A stretch of DNA of 64,000 nucleotides from Bryobacterales bacterium KBS 96 (GCA_000381625.1 KB906767.1:6595672-6659671), one strand, 5' to 3'; shown: positions 41,911 through 51,227, counted from the first letter of the stretch. Translations and numbers: made by a program. The notes: a model not told the origin generated them from the letters alone.

Positions 41911-42022
41911 TCGCTGATTAGCATACGCGATTCCATCTGAACCTCATTCCGGCGACTCCCGGATTGGACGTCAATCGTTAGGCCAATGGCTGAGGACAGG
42001 GTCAGGAACTATTAATAAAAGG

Positions 42023-42051
42023 TTGACCTATTCCAAATGATCTAGCATATT
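42023..42051 (+). promoter_or_regulatory. Possible promoter of the isochorismatase-like gene
   Basis: TTGACC (42023-42028) and CATATT (42046-42051) are 17 bases apart. Transcription would begin near 42058, only a few bases before the ATG at 42062, so the mRNA would be almost leaderless; AAGG at 42052-42055 would then not be in the transcript. The -10 box is weak. Confidence 0.35.
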
Positions 42052-42061
42052 AAGGTATCAG

Positions 42062-42889
42062 ATGAAGCACCTGCCTGCTGCTGTGAGCGTCGCGCTTTGC
42101 GGATGTTTGGGAGCTTTTCTATTGATTGCTTCAACGACCCCGATCGAGCTACATCTGAAACTTCGCCATATGGTCCAGTCCGGTGGATCGAACGGATCGT
42201 GGCATGCGGTCTCCGTGCAGAAAACCTTACCATCTTCGAAAACGGCGATCGTGATCTGCGATATGTGGGACCGACATTGGTGCGATGGCGCCACGCGGCG
42301 AGTGGAGCAACTGGCGAGGAAGATGGAGCCCGTATTGGAGCGCGCGAGGCAAGCGGGTGTGCTCATTATTCACGCACCGTCAGAGACGATGAGCTTTTAT
42401 GCGAATACGCCTGGCCGGTTGCTCGCCGAAAATGCGCCGCAAGTCGCCCCACCCAAGGATGCGCCACATATCGACCCTCCTTTGCCGATCGACGATAGCG
42501 ATGGTGGCTGCGACACCGGAAACAAAACCTATCAGGCGTGGACGCGGGAGAACCCGCTGATTTCCATAAAGCCCGGCGACGCCATTTCGGATAAGGGAAG
42601 CGAGATTTATAACCTGATTCGAGAGCGCCACATCAACACCATTCTGTTGATGGGCGTGCACGCCAACATGTGCATTCTGAATCGCAGTTTCGGAATTCGC
42701 CAGATGACGCGCTGGGGCGTTCCATGCATTCTCGTCCGCGATTTGACGGACGCAATGTATAACCCCAAGTCGAAACCTTATGTTTCGCATGCAGCCGGCA
42801 CGCAGTTGGTGATTGATTATATCGAGAAGTATTGGGCCCCCAGCACGACAAGCGGCGATCTGATGGCTGCGCTGAACGCGGCTCATTAG
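42062..42889 (+). CDS. Isochorismatase-like cysteine hydrolase with N-terminal export/anchor segment
   Basis: 275 residues. The first 25 form a hydrophobic signal or anchor (AAVSVALCGCLGAFLLIAST). The alpha/beta hydrolase core shows the cysteine-hydrolase triad: Asp67 in VICDMWDRHWC, Lys178 in ISDKGSEIYNL and Cys204 in MGVHANMCILNRSFGIRQM, as in nicotinamidase and N-carbamoyl hydrolases. These enzymes cleave amides or vinyl ethers of small molecules. An exported member is unusual and its substrate cannot be guessed. It is the first plus-strand gene of the accessory region, 95 bases before the M14 peptidase, possibly the same transcript. Confidence 0.85.
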   Translation: MKHLPAAVSVALCGCLGAFLLIASTTPIELHLKLRHMVQSGGSNGSWHAVSVQKTLPSSKTAIVICDMWDRHWCDGATRRVEQLARKMEPVLERARQAGVLIIHAPSETMSFYANTPGRLLAENAPQVAPPKDAPHIDPPLPIDDSDGGCDTGNKTYQAWTRENPLISIKPGDAISDKGSEIYNLIRERHINTILLMGVHANMCILNRSFGIRQMTRWGVPCILVRDLTDAMYNPKSKPYVSHAAGTQLVIDYIEKYWAPSTTSGDLMAALNAAH

Positions 42890-42984
42890 CGCATCTCGCT
42901 GGCCGGTGCGTTACGGAACTGGCGCCAACCGCTGCTGGTGTTCTAATGTTTAGGTCGCAAACATAGTAGAGTTCGAGTCCTAGA

Positions 42985-44223
42985 ATGCTTCCGTTGCTCG
43001 CATTATTCGCGATTTCTTTTCACGCCGATTTTGAAGGCGGAAATCTTGGACGTGTCGATCGGGTCGCCTCCAATCACTTCCGTTGCCATGTGACCGGAGA
43101 AACCGATCAAGACGGCCGCAACCGGCAGGCGAGTTGGTTCTATTTTCGTATCGACGGGGCTAAGGGTCAGCTGCTCACGTTGGACTTGGTGGATCTGCCC
43201 GGCGAATACAATTACAAGCCGACGCGCGGTTCCATCACAAAGGACACGCTGCCGTTCTACAGCGATGACCGGCAGACGTGGCATGAGCTGAAAACGGTTG
43301 ACTTCGACGAGTCCGTGCCGCTTCAGCGGATACACATTACGCCGAAGTCGGACAGCATTTGGATTGCTCACGTGCCGCCCTACACAAATCGGAATCTGGC
43401 TCAGCTTTTAACAGAGATCAAAGAGGCGCCGAACGTCAAGGAAACGGTTGTTGGGAAAAGCGTGAAGGGCAGGGAAATCCCTCTGCTTACTATTTTCGAC
43501 GCGACGGTTCCGGATCGTGGGAAGAAGGTGATCTGGCTGATGTTTCGACAGCACTCCTGGGAGGCGGGTTCGTCATGGGCGGCCGAAGGCGCGATACGTT
43601 TTCTGTTATCGTCCAATCCCTCGGCGGACCGGATCGTGCGTGGAGCGATTGTGAAAATTTATCCAATGTGCGATCCCGACGGCGTGGCGCGCGGAGGTGT
43701 TCGATTCAATGCATATGGATACGATCTAAACCGCAACTGGGATACGGTGGACCCGAAAAAAATGCCTGAAATTACCGCGGAGCGAGGAGCAATTCTCGAT
43801 TGGATCGACTCGGGTCATCCGGTCAATTTCTTTCTTACTCTCCACAACGACGAAATGCCGGAATACCTGGAGGGACCTCCGGATCAGTCCAGCGCCACGC
43901 GGCCATTGATGGAACGGCTATTCCAGATACTTTCGAAAACCAGAACATTCGCGCCGACACGAACGCCGCAATTCGATGCCGTGAGTACGACGATTGGAAA
44001 GCCCGGACGCATGAATGCTCCACAGGCGCTCTTTCACGACCGGAAAGTGCCGGCATTTTTGATTGAGCAGCGCATCGCAAAAAGCCCTAAGCTCAGGCGT
44101 GAACCAACGATTGCCGATCGAAAACAGTTCGGAGTGGATCTGATCCAGTCCCTTTGGACAGCTTTACAGAACCCGAGTGATGAACCGGGCGCCGAAGCGC
44201 GTGATGGGTCGGCCGGAAATTAG
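42985..44223 (+). CDS. M14 zinc carboxypeptidase, cytosolic-carboxypeptidase-like, with signal-like N-terminus
   Basis: 412 residues. Zinc ligands are seen as His190 and Glu193 (RQHSWEAGSS) and His287 (LTLHNDE), with substrate-binding NRNWD (249-253) and the catalytic Glu361 in FLIEQR. The first 130 residues, HADFEGGNLGRVDRV followed by WFYFRIDGAKGQLL, form a beta domain like the one preceding the catalytic part of CCP/AGBL-type carboxypeptidases (subfamily M14B), which remove glutamates or shorten peptide tails in other organisms. A short hydrophobic start (MLPLLALFAISF) suggests export. Downstream genes follow closely, so it is probably the first gene of an operon with the isomerase. Substrate unknown. 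Confidence 0.85.
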   Translation: MLPLLALFAISFHADFEGGNLGRVDRVASNHFRCHVTGETDQDGRNRQASWFYFRIDGAKGQLLTLDLVDLPGEYNYKPTRGSITKDTLPFYSDDRQTWHELKTVDFDESVPLQRIHITPKSDSIWIAHVPPYTNRNLAQLLTEIKEAPNVKETVVGKSVKGREIPLLTIFDATVPDRGKKVIWLMFRQHSWEAGSSWAAEGAIRFLLSSNPSADRIVRGAIVKIYPMCDPDGVARGGVRFNAYGYDLNRNWDTVDPKKMPEITAERGAILDWIDSGHPVNFFLTLHNDEMPEYLEGPPDQSSATRPLMERLFQILSKTRTFAPTRTPQFDAVSTTIGKPGRMNAPQALFHDRKVPAFLIEQRIAKSPKLRREPTIADRKQFGVDLIQSLWTALQNPSDEPGAEARDGSAGN

Positions 44224-44240
44224 GAGGGCCGACCAAATCG

Positions 44241-45221
44241 ATGAACCGCGCGTCTCCGGAAACCAATTCGTTATCACGCCGTTCTCTTATGAGGGGCGCG
44301 GCAGTTCTCGGCGTTTCAGCGGGAGCAATAGCTGGCGAGTCCGGAACGGAGCAAGCAAACTCCAAGCTGAAGGTAGCGATCTTCTCGAAGCATTTGCAGT
44401 TTCTCCAAGGCGCGGAACTAGCCCAGACCGCGGCCGATATCGGCTTTGACGGAATCGATGTCACCGTTCGTAACGGCGGACACGTAGACCCCGCGCGAGT
44501 ACGCCAGGATTTGCCTCCGCTGGTTGCGGCCATTCGCAGCCATGGCCTGGAGGCGCCGATGATTACAACCGATATCGTCGATGCCGGTACTCCTCATGCG
44601 GACGATATTTTGCAAACGATGGCCGAGTTGGGGATACGCCGGTATCGTTGGGGCGGCTTCAAATACAATCGCGAACAGCCGCTCACCAAGCAGCTTGAGG
44701 ATTTGAAGCCCCGTGTTGCGAAGTTGGCCGACCTAAATTCCCGTTACCGCGTGGGAGCCATGTATCATACGCATTCCGGGGTAGATCTCGTGGGCGCGCC
44801 GATCTGGGATCTGCATGAAATCCTGGCAGGTTTGGACCCGCAGGCGGTTGGTGTGAATTACGACATCGGACATGCCACGGTAGAGGGCGGCTTTGGCGGT
44901 TGGATCGACAGTTTCAGGATCACGGGAGCATACTTGCGCGGCATTGCCGTCAAAGATTTTCTATGGGCGAAGGATTCGAAGGGAAGTTGGCGTCCCCAAT
45001 GGAAACCGCTCGGTGACGGAATGGTCCGGTTTCCCGCATTTTTCGATATGGTGGCGGCGAGCCGTTTCTCAGGGCCGCTGCAATTACACTTTGAATACCC
45101 ACTCGGCGGCGCAAACGAAGGGAAGAGAACTCTTACGATTCCGCGCGAGCAGGTATTTCGTGCGATGCGGCGGGATCTTCGGCAACTGCGATCATGGCTT
45201 ACGGAGGCTTCGCTTGCGTGA
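44241..45221 (+). CDS. Tat-exported sugar phosphate isomerase/epimerase-like TIM-barrel protein
   Basis: 326 residues. The N-terminus is a twin-arginine signal (NSLSRRSLMRGAAVLGVSAG). The rest is an AP-endonuclease-2-type TIM barrel: VAIFSKHLQFLQ, DIGFDGIDVTVRNGGHVDP, GAMYHTHSGVD, AVGVNYDIGHATVEGG, and LQLHFEYPLGGA, which supply the usual metal-binding Glu/Asp/His positions. Such proteins isomerise or dehydrate sugars and inositols; exported members are common in Acidobacteriota and Planctomycetes and mostly uncharacterised. The ATG has AGGAGG upstream at a spacing of about 13 bases. It lies 17 bases behind the peptidase and overlaps the enolase-superfamily gene by GTGA. Confidence 0.85.
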   Translation: MNRASPETNSLSRRSLMRGAAVLGVSAGAIAGESGTEQANSKLKVAIFSKHLQFLQGAELAQTAADIGFDGIDVTVRNGGHVDPARVRQDLPPLVAAIRSHGLEAPMITTDIVDAGTPHADDILQTMAELGIRRYRWGGFKYNREQPLTKQLEDLKPRVAKLADLNSRYRVGAMYHTHSGVDLVGAPIWDLHEILAGLDPQAVGVNYDIGHATVEGGFGGWIDSFRITGAYLRGIAVKDFLWAKDSKGSWRPQWKPLGDGMVRFPAFFDMVAASRFSGPLQLHFEYPLGGANEGKRTLTIPREQVFRAMRRDLRQLRSWLTEASLA

Positions 45222-46678
45222 CGACACCTGATGACTTTGCAGCACCGATACGACCTTCCTGGCGCCGGCGTCAATTCCTGAAGGCCTGTCCAACTCTATT
45301 TGCCGTGCCCTCCCTTATCGCGAGTCCCCGCCGAACCGATATCCGAATCGAACAGGTAAGCCATTCGTATCAGGACTACAAATATCGCGCTCCTTATATG
45401 TTCGGCGGATCGAAGGTAGATCGCGTCACGCTATTGAATGTAAATTGCGTCGTTCAGACGCCCGACGGGCGCAGAGCCCAGGGGTTTGGCTCCATGCCGA
45501 TGGGCAATATCTGGTCCTTTCCGTCGAAGGTGTTGTCCTACGACCAGACGCTTGCTGCGATGAAGGCGTTGGCTGTGCACGTTGAGAAGTTGACCAGCGA
45601 CTACAAAGAATACGGCCATCCCATCGACATAAATGTGGCGCTCGAGCCGGCCTATTTGGAGGCCGCGAGGGAAGTGACCATGCAACAGAAGCTTCCGGAA
45701 CCGATTCCCAAGCTCTGCACGCTGGTCACGGCGAGTCCCTTTGATGCCGCCATCCACGATGCCTTCGGCAAAATCCATAAACGCAACGTCTACGAAACGT
45801 ATGGTCCCGATTTGCTGCCGAACGATCTTTCGCGCTATCTGGGCCCGGCCTACAAAGGCATGTGGCTGAACCAGTTTATTTTGACGAAGCCGAAACCCAC
45901 CCTACCGCTGTATCATTCCGTCGGCGCGTCCGATCCCTTGACGGCCGCCGAGGTGAAGCATCCCATTAATGATGGTCTGCCAGAGACGTTACCCGAATGG
46001 ATTGGGTACAACGGCATCACGCATCTAAAAATTAAATTGAATGGAGACGATCTGGCGTCCGATGTCAGCCGCGTGCTCGAAATCGATCGAGTGACTACGG
46101 AAACGCAAGCCAAGCGGAAGGTCGCAACCTGGTTTTACTCACTCGATTTCAACGAGCGCTGCCGTAATGTGGAGTATCTGCTATCGTTCATCCGAAAAGT
46201 GAAAGAAGGTAGCCCCGCCGGTTTCGCGCGCATTCAGTACATCGAGCAGCCGACTGCCCGCGATCTGAATGCAAACCGGCAAAATGTCATGTTTCAGGCG
46301 GCAAAATTCGCTCCTGTCGTCATCGACGAATCGCTGACCGGGCTGGATGCGTTGCTGCTTGCGCGGGATATGGGCTACACCGGGGCGGCGCTCAAGGCGT
46401 GTAAGGGGCAAACGCAAGCGATGCTATTAGCGGCCGCTGGACAAAAGCTTAAAATGTTTCTCTGCGTACAAGATCTTACTTGTCCCGGAGCCTCCTTGAT
46501 TCAATCCGCGGGAATTGCGTCTCATGTGCCGGGTGTCGCCGGCATCGAAGCCAATGCGCGCGAATACGTTCCGGTTGCAAACAAAGATTGGGAAGACCGA
46601 TTCCCCGGAATTTTCCATATTACCGACGGGCAACTACGGACGGGCAATCTGACCGGCTTGGGGCTGGGAGCGGTTTGA
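45218..46678 (+). CDS. Tat-exported enolase-superfamily (mandelate racemase/muconate lactonizing type) protein
   Basis: 486 residues from the GTG at 45218, which overlaps the previous stop and has GGAGG ten bases upstream; an ATG at 45194 has none. A twin-arginine signal follows (WRRRQFLKACPTLFAVPSLI). The barrel carries enolase-superfamily residues: Lys271 and Lys273 in THLKIKLNG, metal ligands Asp310 (YSLDFNERC), Glu343 (YIEQPT) and Asp370 (VVIDESL), and a lysine in LKACKGQT. Family members abstract the proton next to a carboxylate, mostly as sugar-acid dehydratases or racemases. Export of such an enzyme is unusual. Its place just before a PQQ dehydrogenase fits acid-sugar dehydration outside the cytoplasm, which is inference. 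Confidence 0.85.
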   Translation: MTTPDDFAAPIRPSWRRRQFLKACPTLFAVPSLIASPRRTDIRIEQVSHSYQDYKYRAPYMFGGSKVDRVTLLNVNCVVQTPDGRRAQGFGSMPMGNIWSFPSKVLSYDQTLAAMKALAVHVEKLTSDYKEYGHPIDINVALEPAYLEAAREVTMQQKLPEPIPKLCTLVTASPFDAAIHDAFGKIHKRNVYETYGPDLLPNDLSRYLGPAYKGMWLNQFILTKPKPTLPLYHSVGASDPLTAAEVKHPINDGLPETLPEWIGYNGITHLKIKLNGDDLASDVSRVLEIDRVTTETQAKRKVATWFYSLDFNERCRNVEYLLSFIRKVKEGSPAGFARIQYIEQPTARDLNANRQNVMFQAAKFAPVVIDESLTGLDALLLARDMGYTGAALKACKGQTQAMLLAAAGQKLKMFLCVQDLTCPGASLIQSAGIASHVPGVAGIEANAREYVPVANKDWEDRFPGIFHITDGQLRTGNLTGLGLGAV

Positions 46679-46710
46679 CGACTTCCGGTCCTCTTCCAGT
46701 CGCTTGTTGG

Positions 46711-49080
46711 ATGGCTCCTTGGATAACGGCGCGAGCGCGAATTGGGCGCCGCGCAAATAGCAACGAGGCAACCAGAGTTCGGTTTGAGTTCAGTTGCTCT
46801 ATCCTGCTATTCGGCTTGTTTCTGAGCGCGGCGCTGCTTGCAGCCCAGAATGCTTCGCCGCCACAACGGATATCTCTTGAAAGTGGGAGGAAGCTATACG
46901 CCGAGCATTGCACGGGTTGTCATGGAGCGGACGCGCGCGGCACCGCGCAAGCTCCGAGTCTTCAGGGAAATCGCCGGCTGCGCCAGCGATCCATCGAGCA
47001 GCTACGTACTGTGATTCAACACGGTATCCCGGCTGCCGGTATGCCGGCTTTCAATCTTCCGATCCAGCAACTCGATGCACTCGCGGGTTTTGTGTATTCG
47101 TTGAACTCGTCGGCCGCGGAGAATGTTCTGTCGGGAAATCCGGCGGCAGGAAAGCAAATCTTCTTCGGCACGGCGCAATGCGCCACGTGCCACATGGTGC
47201 AGGGCCGTGGCCGCGCGATTGGTCCGGATCTATCGAACGTGGGTCGCGAGATGACGGTCAATGAGATTGAAGAGGCACTGCTGCACCCGGATCGGAGCAT
47301 TACTCCTGGTTATGAAATTGTAAAAGTGCGTTTGGGGAATGGGCAAATTATCGAAGGCTTCGCGAGAGGCCGAACTAACTTTGACCTACAGTTGCAAGAC
47401 TTCAACGGACGCTTCCGTCTGCTTCAGAGTAGTGAGATCTCCTCGGTCGATCGGGAACCGCGTTCTTTGATGGCGCCTTTGAAGGCGACTTCTGGCGAGC
47501 TTCAGGATCTGATCGCTTATCTGAGCCGGTTGACAGGCATTGAGCCGCAAACGCCTGTCGCCAACGAGTCCTCGGAGGCACATAATATTGACTTCGCGAG
47601 AATCCGTAATCCCCGCGCCGGCGATTGGCTGACCTATAACGGGAATCTGAGCGGAAATCGCTATAGCGATCTCAGTCAGATCAACGCTGCGAATATCGAC
47701 AAGTTGACCGTGAAATGGATGTTTCCAATCGCCCATTTCGGGTTAGAAGTAACGCCCATCGTCGTGGATGGAATCATGTATGTCACCGGGCCGAATCAGG
47801 CACTCGCGCTCGATGCCCATACAGGCCGGCAGATCTGGCACTATTCACGCCCGCGCACCGAGGGGCTGTTTGGAGATGCATCGTTAGGAACAAATCGCGG
47901 TGTCGCCATTCTCGGCGGCAACGTTTTTATGGTCACGGATAATGCCCACCTGATTGCTTTGAACCGCACGACCGGCGCTCTTGTTTGGGAGGCCGTGATG
48001 CCGGACGAGGCTCAGCACTACGGCTCTACAATAGCGCCGCTAGTCGTCAAGGACACCGTAATTGCGGGGGTTTCGGGCGGCGACTGGGGCATTCGCGGAT
48101 TCATTGCCTGTTACGATGCGTCAACCGGAAAGAGGATCTGGCGGCACTGGACCATTCCGGCGAAGGGAGAGCCGGGCTACGACACCTGGAAAGGGAGAGA
48201 TCCCTCCGATGGAGGCGGCGCCACATGGCTGACGGGCAGTTATGATCCCGAAACCGATACGCTCTACTGGCCCACAGGCAATCCGTTTCCGGATTCCGAC
48301 GACAGCAAACGTGGGGGCGACAATCTCTTTACGAATTGCATCCTCGCGCTGAATCCAGATACCGGGGCGTTAAAGTGGCATTACCAATTCACCCCGCATG
48401 ATATTCGCGACCGGGATGCAACCGAGCCGCCAGTGTTGATCGACACGCGCTATCAAGGCAGGCAGCGGAAACTGCTGTTGCATGCCGATCGGAACGGTTT
48501 CTTCTATGTTTTGGATCGCACGAATGGCCAAGTGCTCCTCAGTAAAAGATTCCTGCATCGGGTGAATTGGGCTACTGATATTGGGTCGGATGGGCGTCCG
48601 AATCTCTCGATTGGGCATATATCTCGATCGGATCGCGAAGCGAGTTGCCCTGGCGATGCGGCGAACTGGAGTTCCACGGCCTTCAGTCCGGTGACGCGCC
48701 TTTACTATTTCCTGTCGCTTGAAGAATGCCAGCCGAACGAAGCCGCGGCCCATACCCTGGCTGTCAAACGGCAAAGCGAATCCGGCCAAAAATATTTGAG
48801 GGCCGTCGATATCGATACCGGCAAAGTCGCTTGGGAAATTCCACAGATTGGGCCGGTTTTGATGAAGACGTGGCCGGGTGTATTGGCGACGGCCGGTGGA
48901 ATTGTGTTTTACAGCGATCCGAACGGAAGTTTTGCCGCGGTGGATGAGCGGTATGGCAAGCCGTTATGGCATTTCCCAACCAATGTCCTGATGAAAGCTT
49001 CGCCAATGACGTATATGGTCGACGGCAAGCAATTTATAGCGGTTGCAGCGGGCTCGGCGATCCTTTGTTTCGGTCTATAG
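46711..49080 (+). CDS. Cytochrome c - PQQ dehydrogenase fusion protein
   Basis: 789 residues from the ATG at 46711; the frame is open further upstream, but inside the preceding gene. A signal segment (SCSILLFGLFLSAALLAAQ, about 28-46) leads into two cytochrome c domains with CTGCH (67-71) and CATCH (157-161). From about residue 300 (AGDWLTYNGNLSGNRYSDL) comes an eight-bladed PQQ propeller with blade motifs IWHYSRP, LVWEAVMPD, LKWHYQFTP, and the active-site segment PHDIRDRDATEPPVL (His563 to Leu576). PTGNPFPD fits the calcium-site Asn. It oxidises an alcohol or sugar in the periplasm and passes electrons to its own hemes. Known quinohemoproteins usually carry heme at the C-terminus; here both are N-terminal. 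Confidence 0.9.
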   Translation: MAPWITARARIGRRANSNEATRVRFEFSCSILLFGLFLSAALLAAQNASPPQRISLESGRKLYAEHCTGCHGADARGTAQAPSLQGNRRLRQRSIEQLRTVIQHGIPAAGMPAFNLPIQQLDALAGFVYSLNSSAAENVLSGNPAAGKQIFFGTAQCATCHMVQGRGRAIGPDLSNVGREMTVNEIEEALLHPDRSITPGYEIVKVRLGNGQIIEGFARGRTNFDLQLQDFNGRFRLLQSSEISSVDREPRSLMAPLKATSGELQDLIAYLSRLTGIEPQTPVANESSEAHNIDFARIRNPRAGDWLTYNGNLSGNRYSDLSQINAANIDKLTVKWMFPIAHFGLEVTPIVVDGIMYVTGPNQALALDAHTGRQIWHYSRPRTEGLFGDASLGTNRGVAILGGNVFMVTDNAHLIALNRTTGALVWEAVMPDEAQHYGSTIAPLVVKDTVIAGVSGGDWGIRGFIACYDASTGKRIWRHWTIPAKGEPGYDTWKGRDPSDGGGATWLTGSYDPETDTLYWPTGNPFPDSDDSKRGGDNLFTNCILALNPDTGALKWHYQFTPHDIRDRDATEPPVLIDTRYQGRQRKLLLHADRNGFFYVLDRTNGQVLLSKRFLHRVNWATDIGSDGRPNLSIGHISRSDREASCPGDAANWSSTAFSPVTRLYYFLSLEECQPNEAAAHTLAVKRQSESGQKYLRAVDIDTGKVAWEIPQIGPVLMKTWPGVLATAGGIVFYSDPNGSFAAVDERYGKPLWHFPTNVLMKASPMTYMVDGKQFIAVAAGSAILCFGL

Positions 49081-49113
49081 CTCTAACCGAACCAGGGGCC
49101 GCGGCATTCGACA

Positions 49114-50100
49114 ATGGGAATAATGACGAAAGTAGCGGTTTTAGACGACTGGCAGGGCGTGGCGCGAAGTAGCACCGATTGGTCACCCTTGACGGCAGTT
49201 GCCAGCGTGGTCTTTTTTGAGCAGCCATTCAACGATGAGAACGACGCCGTGGAGAAGTTGGCGGATTTCGAGATCGTCTTGTCCATGCGTGAGCGAACGC
49301 CGTTGCCCGGTTCATTGATTCATCGTTTGCCGAAGCTGCGCATGCTCGGTATTACCGGCTCGCGCAATCGCTCCCTGGATGTCGATGTCTGCACAAGTCG
49401 GGGCGTGCTTGTGTGCAACACCGTTGGTGTGGGCGGCAGCGAGGCCGCCACTGCCGAATTGGCGCTCGGCCTGTTGTTAGCCGCGGCCCGGGCAATTCCA
49501 GCGGCGGACGCCAATATCCGCGCCGGACGCTTTCAGGAAGGGTTGCCGGTTGGCGTTAGCTTGGCGGGGAAAACGATCGGGATCATCGGCCTTGGGCGCC
49601 TGGGCTCACACATGGCCCGCTATTGCCAGGCGCTGAACATGAATGTGCTGGCGTGGAGCCAGAATTTGACCGCGGAGAAAGCCCGATCGGCGGGCGCGGC
49701 TTTGGTTTCCAAAGAGGATTTGTTATCGCGCTCCGATGCCATCAGCATTCATGTGGTGTTGTCGCCCCGCTCGCGCGGGCTGATTGGCGCCGCCGACATT
49801 GCGCGAATGAAACCGGGAGCAATCCTGATCAACACGTCTCGCGGTCCCATTGTGGACGAGGCGGCGCTGATCGATGCCGTGCGATCGGGGCGAATTATCG
49901 CTGGACTCGACGTCTATGACCGTGAGCCGCTGCCGCCAAATCATCCTTTGAGAAGCCTGCCGAATACGGTAATGACACCACATCTCGGCTACGGCGTGAA
50001 AGAGACGTGGGCAGAATACTACGGGCAAAGCCTGGAAAACGCACTTGCCTTTTTGAATGGAAAGCCGCTGCGGGTTGTGAATTCCGAAGCCCTTCGATGA
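49114..50100 (+). CDS. D-isomer-specific 2-hydroxyacid dehydrogenase, NAD-dependent
   Basis: 328 residues, no signal peptide, so cytoplasmic. The NAD-binding motif is GIIGLGRLGSHMARY; catalytic residues follow as Arg in INTSRGPIVDE, Glu in DVYDREPLPP and His in TPHLGYGVKE. TGSRNRSLDVD and ATAELALGLLLAAAR are typical of the phosphoglycerate/glyoxylate reductase branch. It would reduce a 2-keto acid to a D-2-hydroxy acid or the reverse. It is 33 bases behind the PQQ fusion gene and is the only member of this gene run with no export signal. A second ATG at 49123 is possible. Specific substrate unknown. Confidence 0.9.
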   Translation: MGIMTKVAVLDDWQGVARSSTDWSPLTAVASVVFFEQPFNDENDAVEKLADFEIVLSMRERTPLPGSLIHRLPKLRMLGITGSRNRSLDVDVCTSRGVLVCNTVGVGGSEAATAELALGLLLAAARAIPAADANIRAGRFQEGLPVGVSLAGKTIGIIGLGRLGSHMARYCQALNMNVLAWSQNLTAEKARSAGAALVSKEDLLSRSDAISIHVVLSPRSRGLIGAADIARMKPGAILINTSRGPIVDEAALIDAVRSGRIIAGLDVYDREPLPPNHPLRSLPNTVMTPHLGYGVKETWAEYYGQSLENALAFLNGKPLRVVNSEALR

Positions 50101-50267
50101 AGATCCGCCATTGGGCCCAGCGGTTGGCTAAGGCGCGGGATTTATGGGTTGGTGCGCCATCGCCGCCGTTGCGCCCGATTGCGCTGCGGGTGTTCAATAG
50201 TGGGTGTGGGAATCGGCAACGGTCCGACTACTAACCCACGAGAATGCCGCGCATTGGAGGAAGTTCA

Positions 50268-51152
50268 ATGGCTCACTGTTCCAGACGTGATTTCCTGAAG
50301 ACCGGATTGGCCGCTAGCGCGCTCGCGGGCGCCGGAAGCTTGTCGTTGACCGCGGCGGGCGCGAAAGCAACAGATTGGGTAACGCTTGGAAAATCCGACG
50401 TCAAAGTAACGCGGCTCGCGTTTGGCACCGGGACCTTTAGCGGGCGAGTACAGCGCGATTTGGGACAGGACCAGTTTACGAGGCTGGTGCGCTACGCCTA
50501 CGACAACGGCATTCGTTTCTTTGAGACTGCCGAATCGTACGACGAAATGCACAGGATGCTCGGCGTGGCTTTAAAAGGCATTCCGCGCGATAGTTACCGG
50601 CTCATGTCGAAAGTGACCACGCGCAAAGGTGTAGATCCCCAACAGAAGATCGATGAACTGCGTAAGCTCGCGAATACCGAGTACTTCGATGTGATGCTGC
50701 TGCATTGGCAGCATGTTGCGTCATGGCCAACCGACAGTCTTCGGTGGCAGGACGGCATCCAGGAAGCGCAATCGCGAAAGGCCGTGATCGCGCGCGGCGC
50801 ATCGGTCCACGGACTTCCGGCGTTGCGCCAGGTTCCGGAAACCAAGTGGCTCGAAATTGCGATGATTCGGATGAATCATAAGGGCGTCGCAATGGATGCC
50901 ATGGATTACAACACTTCCGGCCTGGGAAATGTAAGCGAAGTCGTCACGCGCGTGAAGCAGGCCCGGGAGGGCGGAATGGGTGTGATCAGCATGAAACTGG
51001 TGGGAGAGGGTAGGTTCACGCAGCGCGAGGACCGGCAGGCAGCAATGAAATTCGCGTTCAAGCACGCGGGCGTTAATTCCGTAACGGTTGGCTATAAGAA
51101 CACAGCAGAAATTGACGAAGCCATTGCAAATCTGAATTTAGCTCTCGCTTAA
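50268..51152 (+). CDS. Tat-exported aldo/keto reductase
   Basis: 294 residues from the ATG at 50268, preceded by GGAGG; an earlier ATG at 50244 is rejected. The signal is twin-arginine (CSRRDFLKTGLAASALAGAG). The AKR barrel has FFETAESYDEM with the catalytic Tyr, LMSKVTTRKG with the Lys, and MLLHWQHV with the His. Tat export fits a protein folded around bound NADP(H). Exported AKRs are common in this phylum, with unknown substrates. It is 167 bases behind the hydroxyacid dehydrogenase gene, so may have its own promoter, but it fits the redox theme of the region. Confidence 0.88.
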   Translation: MAHCSRRDFLKTGLAASALAGAGSLSLTAAGAKATDWVTLGKSDVKVTRLAFGTGTFSGRVQRDLGQDQFTRLVRYAYDNGIRFFETAESYDEMHRMLGVALKGIPRDSYRLMSKVTTRKGVDPQQKIDELRKLANTEYFDVMLLHWQHVASWPTDSLRWQDGIQEAQSRKAVIARGASVHGLPALRQVPETKWLEIAMIRMNHKGVAMDAMDYNTSGLGNVSEVVTRVKQAREGGMGVISMKLVGEGRFTQREDRQAAMKFAFKHAGVNSVTVGYKNTAEIDEAIANLNLALA

Positions 51153-51227
51153 ACTCGTCTTCTTCTGCTTTCTCGCCTATTGCCGGGCTGACAGTGGTGT
51201 TCGTTAAAGCGGGCGTATGATTGAGCC

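Noticed and set aside
46480..46710. N-terminal extension of the cytochrome-PQQ fusion
   Set aside because: Lies inside the enolase-superfamily gene in another frame; the cysteine-rich text is a shadow.
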